64,000 nucleotides of DNA, taken from contig CAJFUK010000047.1 in NCBI GenBank assembly GCA_904420125.1, positions 1 to 64,000 of the forward strand. The letters are read 5' to 3'. Made by a program: the position numbers and the translations under genes. This document shows, one piece after another, positions 1 to 9,016 of the stretch; position 1 is the stretch's first letter, and each line of letters begins with the position of its first letter. The notes beneath the pieces are model-generated. The model did not search any database and was not told the DNA's origin. It saw only the letters and a program-made list of their open reading frames with translations. The DNA comes from Candidatus Falkowella caecavicola (GTDB taxonomy: Bacteria > Bacillota > Clostridia > Oscillospirales > Ruminococcaceae).

Positions 1-111
1 CTCCTATGTTTTAACGCTTGTGGTTGGCAGACCTTTTCCATTATACCATAGGAGCTCTTTTTTTACTCATCGGCAAATGCCTTCACCGAACCACTCGCTT
101 AGCGAGTGGTT
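1..111. other. hairpin-rich left edge, possible IS200/IS605-type element end
   Basis: Two inverted repeats are visible. CTCCTATG at 1-8 pairs with CATAGGAG at 47-54 and is followed by a T run. An 11-bp arm at 89-99 is repeated inverted at 101-111 with almost no loop. Subterminal hairpins of this sort are common at the right end of IS200/IS605-like elements, but no transposase is inside the window, so the assignment is a guess. It could equally be a pair of terminators for a gene lying to the left. Confidence 0.3.
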
Positions 112-118
112 TTCGTTA

Positions 119-158
119 TAAAAAAACAGCGGGTATCCTCTAAAAGCAGGATACCCGC
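119..158 (-). terminator. intrinsic terminator of rny
   Basis: On the minus strand an 11-bp perfect stem (129-139 with 148-158, loop of 8) is followed by a run of T (A run 119-127 on the plus strand). It lies about 90 bp past the rny stop codon. Confidence 0.85.
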
Positions 159-248
159 CATCGCTGCCCAACCCTGCCGTAATTCGGCCCGCTCCGATTT
201 GCCGTCCCGATTCCAGCAGATTGGGGATATTTTTCATGACCAAAACTG

Positions 249-1814
249 TTATTTTGCGTACTCTATTGCACGGCTTTCACGGATCAAATGCACTTTAATC
301 TGTCCGGGATAATCCAGTTCATTTTCAATCTTATTCACAATATCTCTGGCAACCAGCACCATCTTCTCGTCCTTGACCTCTTCCGGTTTAACCATAATCC
401 GGATTTCGCGCCCGGCCTGGATGGCAAATGATTTTTCTACGCCTTCAAACGAACAAGCGATTTCTTCGAGTTTTTCCAGACGTTTGATATAATTTTCAAG
501 ATTTTCCCGCCGTGCGCCTGGGCGTGCGGCAGAAATTGCATCTGCTGCCTGCACAATACAGGCAATAACCGTACGGGGCTCTACGTCTCCGTGGTGCGCT
601 TCAATCGCATGGATGACATCCGGATGCTCTTTATACTTTTTACAAACCTCCACACCGATTTCCACATGGGAACCTTCAATTTCATGATTAAGCGCCTTGC
701 CGATGTCATGCAGGAGACCTGCCCGACGGGCCATATTGGCATCCACGCCGAGTTCGGCCGCCATGATGCCGGATAAATGCGCTACCTCAATAGAATGGTT
801 GAGGACGTTTTGTCCATAGCTGGTCCGATAATACAGGCGGCCCATCAGCTTGATCAATTCATGATGAATGCCATGCACGTTGGTTTCAATCACAGAGCGT
901 TCACCCTCGGTTTTGATCTTGGTTTCAACATCCCGCCGCGCTTTTTCCACCATCTCTTCAATCCGGGCCGGGTGGATCCGCCCGTCTGTAATCAGTTTTT
1001 CCAGAGCCAGGCGCGCAATTTCCCGCCGCACCGGGTCAAAACAGGATAAGGTGATGGCTTCCGGGGTGTCATCAATGATCAGATCTACCCCGGTCAGGGT
1101 TTCCAGCGTCCGGATATTTCGGCCTTCCCGGCCGATAATCCGTCCCTTCATCTCATCGTTGGGCAATGTCACCACAGACACAGTCGCATCGGCAACATGG
1201 TCTGCGGCGCATCTGGCAATGGCCAGAGAAATCAGCCGACGGGCTTTTTCCTCGGCTTCATCTTTGAGCGTCTGCTCATAATTGGTAATCTTCACGGCTT
1301 TTTCATGGACCAGTTCATCTTCCAGGGTTTGCAGAATCTGCTCCTTTGCCTGATCCTGAGTCAGTCCGGAAATCCGCTCCAGCTGCAGAAGCTGTTCCTG
1401 CTTGACCGCTTCCGCTTCTTTCAAGCGCTCTTCCGCCTCGGCGAGGCGTCCCTGCAGGATCTCCTCTTTCTTATCAATATTATCGGTTTTCTTATCTAAT
1501 GTTTCTTCTTTTTGCTGCAATCTCCGCTCCAGACGGTTGACCTCATTCCGGCGCTCTTTAATATCCTTGTTGGCTTCATTGCGCATGGCATGAATTTCGT
1601 CTTTGGCTTCTACAATGGCTTCTTTTTTCTTGCTCTCCGCCGCTTTCTGGGCTTCGGCGATGATTTTTTTTGCCTGGTCCTCTGCGCTTCCGATTTCGGC
1701 CTCCGCAATTTTTTTACGGTAATCAATCCCTTTTTTAAAAGCAATATAACCGAAAAGCAGACCGGAGAAGACGAAAGCAATGACAATCAACACAATCGCA
1801 ATTGGCATTGGCAT
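249..1814 (-). CDS. rny: ribonuclease Y
   Basis: Membrane-anchored endoribonuclease that starts mRNA decay and is a core of the Gram-positive degradosome-like network. The 521 residues match the usual family length. Order: a hydrophobic N-terminal helix (about residues 4-24), a long charged coiled coil (about 30-190), a KH RNA-binding domain with GREGRN at 228-233, and an HD phosphohydrolase domain with the catalytic His-Asp in LLHDIGK at 367-373. The ATG at 1814 is preceded by AGGGGAG at good spacing; a second in-frame ATG lies two codons downstream. In Bacillus this gene is next to ymdB; here ymdB-spoVS lies 20 kb away. No cotranscribed neighbour: it has its own terminator and a 470-bp upstream gap. 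Confidence 0.97.
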   Translation of the reverse strand: MPMPIAIVLIVIAFVFSGLLFGYIAFKKGIDYRKKIAEAEIGSAEDQAKKIIAEAQKAAESKKKEAIVEAKDEIHAMRNEANKDIKERRNEVNRLERRLQQKEETLDKKTDNIDKKEEILQGRLAEAEERLKEAEAVKQEQLLQLERISGLTQDQAKEQILQTLEDELVHEKAVKITNYEQTLKDEAEEKARRLISLAIARCAADHVADATVSVVTLPNDEMKGRIIGREGRNIRTLETLTGVDLIIDDTPEAITLSCFDPVRREIARLALEKLITDGRIHPARIEEMVEKARRDVETKIKTEGERSVIETNVHGIHHELIKLMGRLYYRTSYGQNVLNHSIEVAHLSGIMAAELGVDANMARRAGLLHDIGKALNHEIEGSHVEIGVEVCKKYKEHPDVIHAIEAHHGDVEPRTVIACIVQAADAISAARPGARRENLENYIKRLEKLEEIACSFEGVEKSFAIQAGREIRIMVKPEEVKDEKMVLVARDIVNKIENELDYPGQIKVHLIRESRAIEYAK

Positions 1815-2323
1815 ACTGCATACTCCCCTTCTTTTCCAAAAGTCGATGGCTGCTGTCCGGCTGTCAAAAGGCTGACAGTATTATGTATTTTTCAAGCTCC
1901 TTTAGGTTTTAATTGGCTGACAAAACAAGACGCATAGGGATCAAATCTGTTTCCTGATCCCGGAATGGATACCGCCTGCCCGGCGTTTGTACTGCATATC
2001 ATAAACCGTTTTAAGACAGAAAGATCATTCACCAATCATCCGATTGAAAAGCCGTTTTATTTATCCTAATTAAGCTGGCCGCCTTCTGAAAACCGGCGCC
2101 ATTCTGCGGCCACCTGTAAAAAATGCGGCCGAAGAAGGGTTCCCTCCTTTACGCCGCATCCCGACAGGCATACGCACATTTTTCATTTCATATCATTCTA
2201 TCAAAAGCATAAAAGCTTACACTTTTACTCTTTCTATTTTATAACGAAAAGAGGAATCTGTCAAGTATTCTATTGTACAGAACGCCTATAAAATCCAGCA
2301 GACGTGCAGAAAATTATGCAGTT
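1815..2323. other. intergenic region between rny and the nucleotidyltransferase relic
   Basis: About 500 bp with no credible ORF. It holds the leader of rny (minus strand) next to 1815 and the terminator of the upstream gene at 2118-2159. I could not settle on a well-formed -35/-10 pair for rny. Confidence 0.6.
2118..2159 (-). terminator. probable terminator of the nucleotidyltransferase gene
   Basis: On the minus strand a 7-bp stem (ATGCGGC type; 2123-2129 with 2153-2159) closes a 23-nt loop that can fold internally and is followed by a T run. It sits some 165 bp after the restored stop of the nucleotidyltransferase gene. Confidence 0.55.
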
Positions 2324-3113
2324 TTACAATTTTTTCTCCGGGTCGGGACAGGTCCGGATTTCCCCCAGCATATAGCCGGCAAACTCCTGGAGAAGCGCCT
2401 GCCGCCCACCCACGCAGAATGTCTGGACGCCGGCATAAGTGCTGGCGGCATCCCGCAGAAGCTGGGCGTACCTGGGGGGGCAGGTGAGAAAGGCCCCATT
2501 GTGCGCCTTCCCGTTTGGAAAGCACCGCGCCCTCCCGGCAGTAAGCCAGCACGCGGCAGAGGTTGAGCAGGAGGTAGACCGGCTGCTGCAGAATCTCGTC
2601 CGGCGCGTTTTGAACGTCCCGCCAGATACTGTCCAGACAGGCCATACCTGGAACAGGCCCGAACAGCTCCTTCACCGGCGGGCCGTATAATGCGATCCCG
2701 CAGTCCCGGATCACTGTAAAATGGGCGGCGAGATCCGGATCCGTCCCCTGCATCCGCCGGCAATATCCGCGCAGGTCGGCCAGATATGCCTGCCGGTGGG
2801 CATTGGAAAAATGCAGCTCAAAAGGGGTCGGATAGACAAATTGCCGGCAGTATGCCGCCAGCACCAGGCTCATTTCCAGGCCCTTGGGCGGGCAAGCGGG
2901 GTACAGAGCCAGAAGCGCACGGATAAAATTTTCCTTTTCCTCCGGCGTCGGCGGCTTCTCTGTGACGACGATCCAGTCAATATCACTTTGATCCCAGCAA
3001 AAACAGCCGAAAGCAACCGACCCGTGCAGGTAGACGCCCACCAGGTTTTCCGCAAACATGTCCACGCAGATCTGCCGGATCCGCCGGAGGATATTGTCCA
3101 GGGATGCGTCCAT
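2324..3113 (-). pseudogene. aminoglycoside adenylyltransferase-like gene (ANT/AadA family), frameshifted
   Basis: The family transfers AMP from ATP to streptomycin/spectinomycin-type aminoglycosides. The N-terminal half carries the nucleotidyltransferase signature: HGSVAFG followed by SDID (about residues 31-46), and the C-terminal half has LSKREGAQWGLSHLPP, typical of the AadA C-terminal domain. Immediately after this the frame breaks at a seven-base homopolymer (G run 2474-2480 on the plus strand, C run in the gene). Read as printed, the ORF drifts into nonsense and ends at 2286. Removing one C restores a family-like tail (RYAQLLRDAAS, then GGRQALL and PDPEKKL) ending at TAA 2324-2326, giving 262 residues, the typical AadA length. 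Start ATG 3113 has AAAGGAG upstream. Whether this is a real mutation, a slippery tract or a base-calling error cannot be told from one sequence. Confidence 0.85.
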
Positions 3114-3291
3114 TGACGCTTGCTCCTTTCATTGGAGAGATCACAGGGGACAGGGGAGGCCTGGGTCCGCCCGATCTTAAAGGTATGGGACGGGCGGATT
3201 TGGGCATCAGAAGCGCGCGAAAGATTGTTCTTCCCCCTGTGCGGGCGGCAGACGGTGATGCGGGAAAGCATACCGGTCCACGCCGTGCTGA

Positions 3292-3324
3292 TACAAAAAC
3301 CGGGCAGAGATGATTTCCCTGCCC
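3292..3324 (-). terminator. terminator of the aminotransferase-trpS operon
   Basis: On the minus strand a GGGCAG/CTGCCC stem (3302-3307 with 3319-3324) is followed by GGTTTTTG. It is 16 bp beyond the trpS stop. Confidence 0.7.
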
Positions 3325-3339
3325 AGCCATTCCAAGCAT

Positions 3340-4362
3340 TTACTTTTTAGGGAGTGGGACAAAGCCCACCTTTTTATATACTTTTTCCAGGGTACGGGAG
3401 GAGTAGGCCAGCGCCTTTTCTGCCCCTTCCGTATAGCATTTTTGCAGATAGGCCTTATCCTGGATCAGCTGCGCAAATTTTTCCCGAACCGGCCGCAGAT
3501 GTTCAGCAACTGCTTCACCAACCGCTGTTTTGAAATCGCCGTAGCCTTTTCCGTCAAAATCATGCGCGATCTGGTCAAAGGTCAGGCCGGTCACGCTGGA
3601 ATAGATGGTCATCAGGTTGTTGATGCCGTCTTTTCCTTCCCGGTACACCACTTCCATCTCCGAGTCCGTCACCGCGCGTTTGAACTTTTTCACAATGGTT
3701 TCCGGCGGGTCCAGCACCAGAATCGTTCCATTGGGGTTTTCATCAGATTTGGACATCTTTTTCGTCGGATCTGCCAGAGATTTGACCCGCGCGCCAACCT
3801 GCGGGATATACGGTTCCGGAATCCGGAACACGTTCCCGTAAATCCCGTTAAACCGCAGCGCAATATCCCGTGCGATTTCAACATGCTGCTTCTGATCGCC
3901 GCCGACCGGGACCAGGTCCGGCTGGTAAATCAGAATATCCGCTGCCATCAGCACCGGATAGGTAAACAGGCCAGCGTTGACATTATCCGCGTGTCTGGCC
4001 GATTTGTCCTTGAACTGGGTCATCCGGGAAAGCTCCCCAAACTGTGTATAGCAGGAAAGCACCCAGGACAGCTCTGCATGGGTATGCACCTGGCTTTGGA
4101 TAAACATCAGGCTCTTTTCCGGGTCAATCCCCAAAGCCATTAAAAGCGCAAAGCATTCCAGAATCTTCTGCCGCAGGGCAGCAGGATCCTGGCGAACCGT
4201 CAGAGAGTGGAGGTCTGCGATCATATAAATACAATTGGCTTCCTCCTGCAGTTTTTCCCAGTTCCGGATCGCTCCGATATAATTGCCCAGCGTAAAAATA
4301 CCGGTCGGCTGAATCCCGCTCAAAATAACCGGTTTGCGTTCTTTTTTTTCTGCTTCTCCCAT
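3340..4362 (-). CDS. trpS: tryptophan--tRNA ligase
   Basis: Charges tRNA-Trp with tryptophan in the cytosol. The 340-residue class I synthetase has the HIGH-like loop as TLGN at residues 24-27, within GIQPTGIFTLGNYIG, and a textbook KMSKS at 202-206. The dimeric Rossmann/anticodon architecture and length fit bacterial TrpRS. The ATG at 4362 follows a strong AAGGAGGG that overlaps the stop codon of the aminotransferase gene upstream, so the two genes are almost certainly cotranscribed and translationally linked. No T-box leader was seen upstream of the pair. Confidence 0.97.
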   Translation of the reverse strand: MGEAEKKERKPVILSGIQPTGIFTLGNYIGAIRNWEKLQEEANCIYMIADLHSLTVRQDPAALRQKILECFALLMALGIDPEKSLMFIQSQVHTHAELSWVLSCYTQFGELSRMTQFKDKSARHADNVNAGLFTYPVLMAADILIYQPDLVPVGGDQKQHVEIARDIALRFNGIYGNVFRIPEPYIPQVGARVKSLADPTKKMSKSDENPNGTILVLDPPETIVKKFKRAVTDSEMEVVYREGKDGINNLMTIYSSVTGLTFDQIAHDFDGKGYGDFKTAVGEAVAEHLRPVREKFAQLIQDKAYLQKCYTEGAEKALAYSSRTLEKVYKKVGFVPLPKK

Positions 4363-4374
4363 CAGGATCCCTCC

Positions 4375-5559
4375 TTACGCTTTGGTCAGTTTTCCAAGCA
4401 GCTCCATGCCCCGCAGAATCTGCTCATCCGTCGGGGTGGAGAAATTTATACGGAAAGACTGGGTCGGATCAGACTCCCGAACCATAAACGCACTGCCAGG
4501 CACAACTGCAACCTTATATTCCTGGACTGCCCGCTGGCAGAAAGACATCATATTGATATGATCCGGCAGGGTACACCAGATAAACAGCCCACCGTCCGGC
4601 ACCGTATGCGTAACAGCCGGGTCAAAATACGGTTCGAAGCAATCCAGCATCAGCTGCGCTTTCTTCCGATAAATTTTCCGCAACGAGGCAATATGTGCCT
4701 CAAAATCATATTCGTTCATAAACTGCTCGCAGATGATCTGGGCCATAATGCCGGTATGTACATCGTTGGTCTGCTTGAGAACCACCATCTTCCCGATAAC
4801 AGGCGCCGGCGCCAGCACGTAGCCCACCCTGAGTCCTGGAGAAAGAACCTTGGAAAAACTGCCGCAATAAATTACAAGGCCATCCGTATCCAGAGACTTG
4901 ATGCAGGGGATATCCTCCCCGCTAAACCGCAGCTCGCCGTAAGGGTTATCCTCCAGGATCATGATGCCATACTTCTTGGCCAGTTCATACACGCTTTTTC
5001 TCTTGGCCAGACTCATGGTGATCCCGCTGGGGTTCTGGAAATTCGGAATGACATAAAGAAATTTTACATTTTTATTTGTTTGCAGCGCCTTCTCCAGCGC
5101 TTCAATCGAGATGCCGTCCTCTTCCATCGGTATGCCGACAACATTCGCTTCAGATGCCTTAAACCCGTTCAGGGAACCCACAAACGTAGGCGCTTCACAG
5201 AGAATCGTATCCCCTTTCTGGCAAAAAATACGGGTGGCCAGGTCGATGGCCTGCTGTGCGCCGGAGGTCGTGATCAGATCGTCAAAATCCTGCCCCAGGC
5301 CCTTTTTTGTCTTTAAATAAGTTTTCAGGGTTTCCCGCAGTTTTGGATAACCCTCGGTAATGCTGTACTGGAGAGACAGAATCGGGTTCTCGGTCAGTAT
5401 TTTTTCGGTAATCTGACGAACGGCGTCGATCGGAAACGCTTCCGGCGCCGGGTTCCCCGCAGCCAGAGAAATAACCCCCGGTTCAGATGTGAATTTCAAA
5501 ATCTCACGGATGGCGGACGCCTGTACCTTTCCCATCCTATCTGCAAATATATATTCCAT
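4375..5559 (-). CDS. PLP-dependent aminotransferase, class I/II (LysN/2-aminoadipate-like)
   Basis: Transfers amino groups between an amino acid and a 2-oxo acid using pyridoxal phosphate. It has 394 residues. Family marks include the N-terminal ISLAAGNPAPEAFP, the GAQQAIDLATRIF PLP-phosphate region, the ENPYGELRF segment, and the Schiff-base lysine in YCGSFSKVLSPGLRVGY. Overall closest to 2-aminoadipate or aromatic/branched-chain aminotransferases of the MocR-like branch, but without the GntR DNA-binding domain. I prefer ATG 5559, eight bases after GGAG, over a TTG two codons upstream. It is first in an operon with trpS; the substrate cannot be read from sequence. Confidence 0.9.
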   Translation of the reverse strand: MEYIFADRMGKVQASAIREILKFTSEPGVISLAAGNPAPEAFPIDAVRQITEKILTENPILSLQYSITEGYPKLRETLKTYLKTKKGLGQDFDDLITTSGAQQAIDLATRIFCQKGDTILCEAPTFVGSLNGFKASEANVVGIPMEEDGISIEALEKALQTNKNVKFLYVIPNFQNPSGITMSLAKRKSVYELAKKYGIMILEDNPYGELRFSGEDIPCIKSLDTDGLVIYCGSFSKVLSPGLRVGYVLAPAPVIGKMVVLKQTNDVHTGIMAQIICEQFMNEYDFEAHIASLRKIYRKKAQLMLDCFEPYFDPAVTHTVPDGGLFIWCTLPDHINMMSFCQRAVQEYKVAVVPGSAFMVRESDPTQSFRINFSTPTDEQILRGMELLGKLTKA

Positions 5560-5598
5560 GATCAAAGCTCCTTTATTTTATAGTCGTTTATCTTTTCA

Positions 5599-5627
5599 AG
5601 TGTAGCACATTTTTAAAAAATTGAAAA
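5599..5627 (-). promoter_or_regulatory. predicted sigma-A promoter for the aminotransferase-trpS operon
   Basis: On the minus strand TTTTCA (5627-5622), 17-bp spacer, TGC-TACACT extended -10 (5604-5599). It is about 40 bp upstream of the start codon. Confidence 0.55.
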
Positions 5628-5655
5628 GAGGGTGGTACGAAAAAACTCGATAGAA

Positions 5656-5684
5656 TTGATTCTGCCTGCAAAATATGATATACT
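5656..5684 (+). promoter_or_regulatory. predicted sigma-A promoter for the 5741 membrane protein
   Basis: TTGATT (5656-5661), 17-bp spacer, TATACT (5679-5684). It is divergent from the aminotransferase promoter and 57 bp upstream of the TTG start. Confidence 0.7.
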
Positions 5685-5740
5685 GGTTGATAGATTGACA
5701 GGATTCGTCACGACCCAGATTTTAAAAGAAAGGATCGCCT

Positions 5741-6280
5741 TTGCAGCGCAGAGGCATGGTGATTATTATGTTCGACGCAATAGGAAAATTCCGACATAAA
5801 TGGATTTTGTATTTAGGACTGCCGGTTTTCAATATTCTTGTCGGGTTCGGCATCTCCAAGGCGTTAGGCCCGTCTTTTGCCTTCTCTTCCGTGCAAAGCG
5901 CGGCGCTCCGCTTTCTGCTGTATGCATTGTCCCTGACAACTCTGTTTACCCAGTTTATCGCCGGGTTCGCTGCCGGAAGAAACCGGCCTACCCGCTTCCG
6001 GTGGGGGTTCCTGCCTTTTTTGCTTACCATGGGCTGTCTGTTGGTCCAATGGGTGGCTGACCTGTTCGAGCTGGGCGAGCTTCCGGTGCTGCCGATGCTG
6101 ACCGGTATGCTGACAGGCAGCCAGCGCTACCTGCTGCTGAGTATCGCCAACAAGCTGTCCCCTGCCGCTGCGACCGACGGTGTCGTCGGTTTCCTGGCAT
6201 CGCTGTTCCTGCTGACTTGTCTGATCGCTGGATTCTTTATCGGCCTGTACGAACGGCCGGACAACCAACAGTACCGCTGA
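5741..6280 (+). CDS. small integral membrane protein of unknown function
   Basis: I do not recognise a family. The 179 residues show about four hydrophobic segments (roughly 21-38, 55-76, 89-107 and 147-169) with short polar loops and an RNRPTRFRWGF basic stretch between helices 2 and 3. The start is uncertain: TTG 5741 sits 6 bases after AGAAAGGA, whereas ATG 5756 and ATG 5768 have weaker ribosome sites. It has its own promoter and shares a bidirectional terminator with the convergent ABC ATPase gene, so it is monocistronic. No catalytic motif or signal peptide cleavage site was seen. Confidence 0.75.
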   Translation: MQRRGMVIIMFDAIGKFRHKWILYLGLPVFNILVGFGISKALGPSFAFSSVQSAALRFLLYALSLTTLFTQFIAGFAAGRNRPTRFRWGFLPFLLTMGCLLVQWVADLFELGELPVLPMLTGMLTGSQRYLLLSIANKLSPAAATDGVVGFLASLFLLTCLIAGFFIGLYERPDNQQYR

Positions 6281-6298
6281 TGAGGCAGTTTATGTGGC

Positions 6299-6334
6299 AA
6301 AAAACCGGGATGATCATGTCATCCCGGTTTTTTT
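6299..6334. terminator. bidirectional terminator
   Basis: An 11-bp perfect stem (6303-6313 with 6319-6329, 5-nt loop) flanked by A and T runs on the two sides. It serves both the membrane-protein gene (plus) and the convergent ABC ATPase gene (minus). Confidence 0.9.
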
Positions 6335-6347
6335 ATTCTGTGTGCAA

Positions 6348-7490
6348 TCAGTTAATAATAACGCGCTCGGTATCTTTATCAAAGACATGAATTCTGTTCA
6401 CATCAATACCGATTTTTATCACGTCACCGGCACGGGCTGTTGTGCGCGGAGAAACACGAGCTGTCAAAGCAACTCCTTCACAGTTGAGGTACAGGTAAGT
6501 TTCTGCACCCATCATTTCGGTTACTTCAACATTACAATCCAGCACACCAGTCGTTGCAGCGGAGAGGAACATTTCCTCGTCGTTGAGGTTTTCCGGACGA
6601 ACGCCCAGTACAACAGTCTTACCAATGTAATTCTTGATCTCGGTGCCTTTAACTTTGCTTTCCGGCAATTCAATCAGATATTTTTTACCTCTTCTGGTCT
6701 TGGTATCTTCTGTACCAAATTCCAGACCAATCTTGCCGTCTACTTCCTTGACAAGCGTTTCAATAAAGTTCATCTGCGGAGAACCAATGAAGCCGGCCAC
6801 GAAGATATTGGTCGGATATTCATACAGTTTCGTCGGCGTATCAACCTGCTGAATGAATCCATCTTTCATAACAACGATCCGAGTACCCATCGTCATAGCC
6901 TCGGTCTGGTCATGGGTTACGTATACAAACGTGGTACCCAGTTTCTGATGCAGTTTGGACAGCTCCGTTCTCATCTGTGCACGCAGCTTCGCGTCCAAGT
7001 TGGACAACGGTTCGTCCAGAAGGAATACCTGCGGCTCACGGACGATCGCACGTCCCAACGCAACACGCTGCCGCTGACCACCGGAGAGAGCCTTCGGCTT
7101 ACGGTCCAGCAGGTGAGATATGTCCAGAATTCTGGCAGCTTCTTCTACACGCTTCTTGATTTCATCCTTCGGTGTTTTTCTCAGCTTCAGACCAAATGCC
7201 ATGTTGTCAAACACGGTCATATGCGGATACAGCGCGTAGTTCTGGAAAACCATCGCGATATCGCGGTCCTTCGGCGCAACGTCGTTTACCAGCTTATCGC
7301 CGATGTACAGCTCGCCTTCGGTGATTTCTTCCAGACCTGCAATCATACGCAATGTTGTCGATTTTCCACATCCAGAAGGACCAACCAAAATAATAAATTC
7401 CTTATCTTTTATATCCAGAGTAAAATCGGAAACGGCCACCACGCCGCCCGGGTATTTTTTATAAATACCGCGTAAAGATAAACTTGCCAT
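6348..7490 (-). CDS. msmX: carbohydrate ABC transporter ATP-binding protein (MsmX/UgpC type)
   Basis: ATPase that energises CUT1-type sugar importers. The 380 residues contain Walker [10 protein letters not shown] at 37-45, Q-loop in FQNYALYP, signature LSGGQ at 135-139, Walker B VFLLDE at 155-160 and the H-loop His 193, followed by a C-terminal regulatory TOBE domain with GVRPENL. The gene stands alone with its own terminator and no permease or binding protein nearby. That is the arrangement of the multitask ATPases MsmX/MsmK, which serve several importers encoded elsewhere. The start ATG 7490 has AGGAGGT six bases upstream. The MsmX name is by family and context; UgpC or MalK would be equally valid automatic labels. 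Confidence 0.92.
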   Translation of the reverse strand: MASLSLRGIYKKYPGGVVAVSDFTLDIKDKEFIILVGPSGCGKSTTLRMIAGLEEITEGELYIGDKLVNDVAPKDRDIAMVFQNYALYPHMTVFDNMAFGLKLRKTPKDEIKKRVEEAARILDISHLLDRKPKALSGGQRQRVALGRAIVREPQVFLLDEPLSNLDAKLRAQMRTELSKLHQKLGTTFVYVTHDQTEAMTMGTRIVVMKDGFIQQVDTPTKLYEYPTNIFVAGFIGSPQMNFIETLVKEVDGKIGLEFGTEDTKTRRGKKYLIELPESKVKGTEIKNYIGKTVVLGVRPENLNDEEMFLSAATTGVLDCNVEVTEMMGAETYLYLNCEGVALTARVSPRTTARAGDVIKIGIDVNRIHVFDKDTERVIIN

Positions 7491-7811
7491 TCATGTACCT
7501 CCTAAATAATGTAGCGACCTATTGTCACCCAAGCACTGTATATATCATATCAAAAATTTGCGGAGAATAACAGTGTATTAATCACCAAACTTTTACTTTA
7601 TGTTTTATAAAAGATGTCTAACTGGCGACGGATTTCCGTTTTTTGTTTCAAATTACTTTTTTTCTTGATGTTTTTTAAAATTTAGATATATTCCTGAGAG
7701 ATTTTAAACATCAAAACGCCGGATTTATATAAACTGAATGAAAACGCCTGCCGTTTCGAGTTTTAAACAACAGAACCCCAAGCATTGCAGCTGAAAAATT
7801 CTGCCGCCCCC
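7491..7811. other. divergent intergenic region msmX/nadA
   Basis: About 320 bp of AT-rich sequence upstream of msmX (minus strand). No ORF was recognised. TATGAT is present on the minus strand near 7550 but no matching -35 box was found, so an msmX promoter is likely but not placed. Confidence 0.5.
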
Positions 7812-7840
7812 TTGCAGAGAGCCCCCTGGGGCGTTATAAT
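7812..7840 (+). promoter_or_regulatory. nadA promoter with a palindrome in the spacer
   Basis: TTGCAG (7812-7817), 17-bp spacer, TATAAT (7835-7840). The spacer contains the 12-bp dyad GCCCCCTGGGGC (7821-7832), placed where a repressor would block polymerase. Which regulator, if any, binds is unknown. Confidence 0.65.
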
Positions 7841-7895
7841 AAAAATAAAACAGCCCGCAAATGAGGAATGGAACCGGGAAAGGATGAGCAGAATC

Positions 7896-8810
7896 ATGCA
7901 TACAAGAGAAATTCAGGAAGCGATTTTAAAATTAAAAAAGGAAAAGGATGCAGTCATCCTTGCACATAGTTATCAGGCACCGGAGATTTTGGAAGTCGCC
8001 GATTACACCGGAGACTCCTTCCGGCTGAGCGTGGTTGCCAAAGATCTGCCGCAGAAAACCGTGCTTCTGTGCGGCGTACGGTTCATGGCGGATACGGTGA
8101 AGATTCTTTCTCCGGAGAAAACCGTCATTCTTCCGGTTCCAGAGGCAACCTGCCCCATGGCCGAACAGATCAGCCCGGAACGGGTCCTGGCTTACCGCGC
8201 GGAGAATCCGGGACATAAGGTGGTCGCCTACATCAACACAACGACCGCGCTCAAAGCCGTCTGCGACGTTTGCGTCACCTCTTCCAGCGCGCTCAAAATT
8301 GTCGGGGGGCTGCCGGAAAAGGATATTCTCTTCATACCGGATCAGAACCTGGGCAGTTATATTGCCCAACAACTCCCGGAAAAAAATATTATTCTCTGGG
8401 ACGGCATGTGCCCGATTCACGGGATGATCACGCCGGAAGAATGCGCTGCCGCCAAAGCCGCGCATCCCCATGCAAAACTTCTGATGCATCCGGAGCTGCC
8501 GGCCAGCGTCGTGCAGTATGCTGACTATGTGGGTTCCACGGCCGGGATTATCCAATATGCGCTCTCCTGTTCGGAGGACTGCATCATCGGAACGGAAAAA
8601 AGTATCGCCGATTTCCTCAGCTATCAGTGTCCGGACCGGCGCTTTTATCAGTTGTCCAAACGGCTGATCTGCCCCGATATGCGGCTGACAACCCTGATGG
8701 ATCTGTATCAGGCGCTGCGCGGCACCAGCGGAGAGGAAATCCAGATCGAAGAAAAACTGCGTCTGGCCGCAAAACATGCAATCGATGAAATGATCCGGCT
8801 GGGCGATTGA
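7896..8810 (+). CDS. nadA: quinolinate synthase A
   Basis: Condenses iminoaspartate with dihydroxyacetone phosphate to quinolinate, the [4Fe-4S] step of de novo NAD synthesis. From ATG 7896 it has 304 residues; an upstream ATG at 7884 and longer extensions are possible, but family members begin shortly before LKKEKDAVILAHSYQ. The three iron-sulfur ligands are visible as Cys 86 (TCPMA), Cys 172 (GMCPIHG) and Cys 259 (ICPDM), at the spacing of the family. The triplicated domain pattern is intact (YTGDSF, NTTTALK, HPELPASVVQYADYVGST). Neither nadB nor nadC is next to it, which is unusual because these three often form one operon. Confidence 0.95.
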   Translation: MHTREIQEAILKLKKEKDAVILAHSYQAPEILEVADYTGDSFRLSVVAKDLPQKTVLLCGVRFMADTVKILSPEKTVILPVPEATCPMAEQISPERVLAYRAENPGHKVVAYINTTTALKAVCDVCVTSSSALKIVGGLPEKDILFIPDQNLGSYIAQQLPEKNIILWDGMCPIHGMITPEECAAAKAAHPHAKLLMHPELPASVVQYADYVGSTAGIIQYALSCSEDCIIGTEKSIADFLSYQCPDRRFYQLSKRLICPDMRLTTLMDLYQALRGTSGEEIQIEEKLRLAAKHAIDEMIRLGD

Positions 8811-8896
8811 TCTCCTTCTGAACTGCTGGCTGCAAAGACGGGCAAAATACCCATAAAAATGCCATTGTGTGGACAGGTTTTCTACGGCGGGCTGTC

Positions 8897-8925
8897 TTGA
8901 CGGGTCCGGCGAAAACTGATAGGAT
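8897..8925 (+). promoter_or_regulatory. predicted sigma-A promoter of pflB
   Basis: TTGACG (8897-8902), 17-bp spacer, TAGGAT (8920-8925), some 90 bp upstream of the pflB start. No obvious Rex or Fnr-like dyad was seen around it. Confidence 0.65.
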
Positions 8926-9016
8926 AAAAGTATCGTATTTTGATGAAAAAATGCGGTAAAATAAATAAAAAGCCAATCGTGAAAACCGACCGTTGCAAGA
9001 AAGGAATGGTTATAAA

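Noticed and set aside
4363-5740. T-box leader for trpS or the aminotransferase
   Set aside because: No specifier stem or conserved T-box antiterminator sequence was found upstream of the operon.
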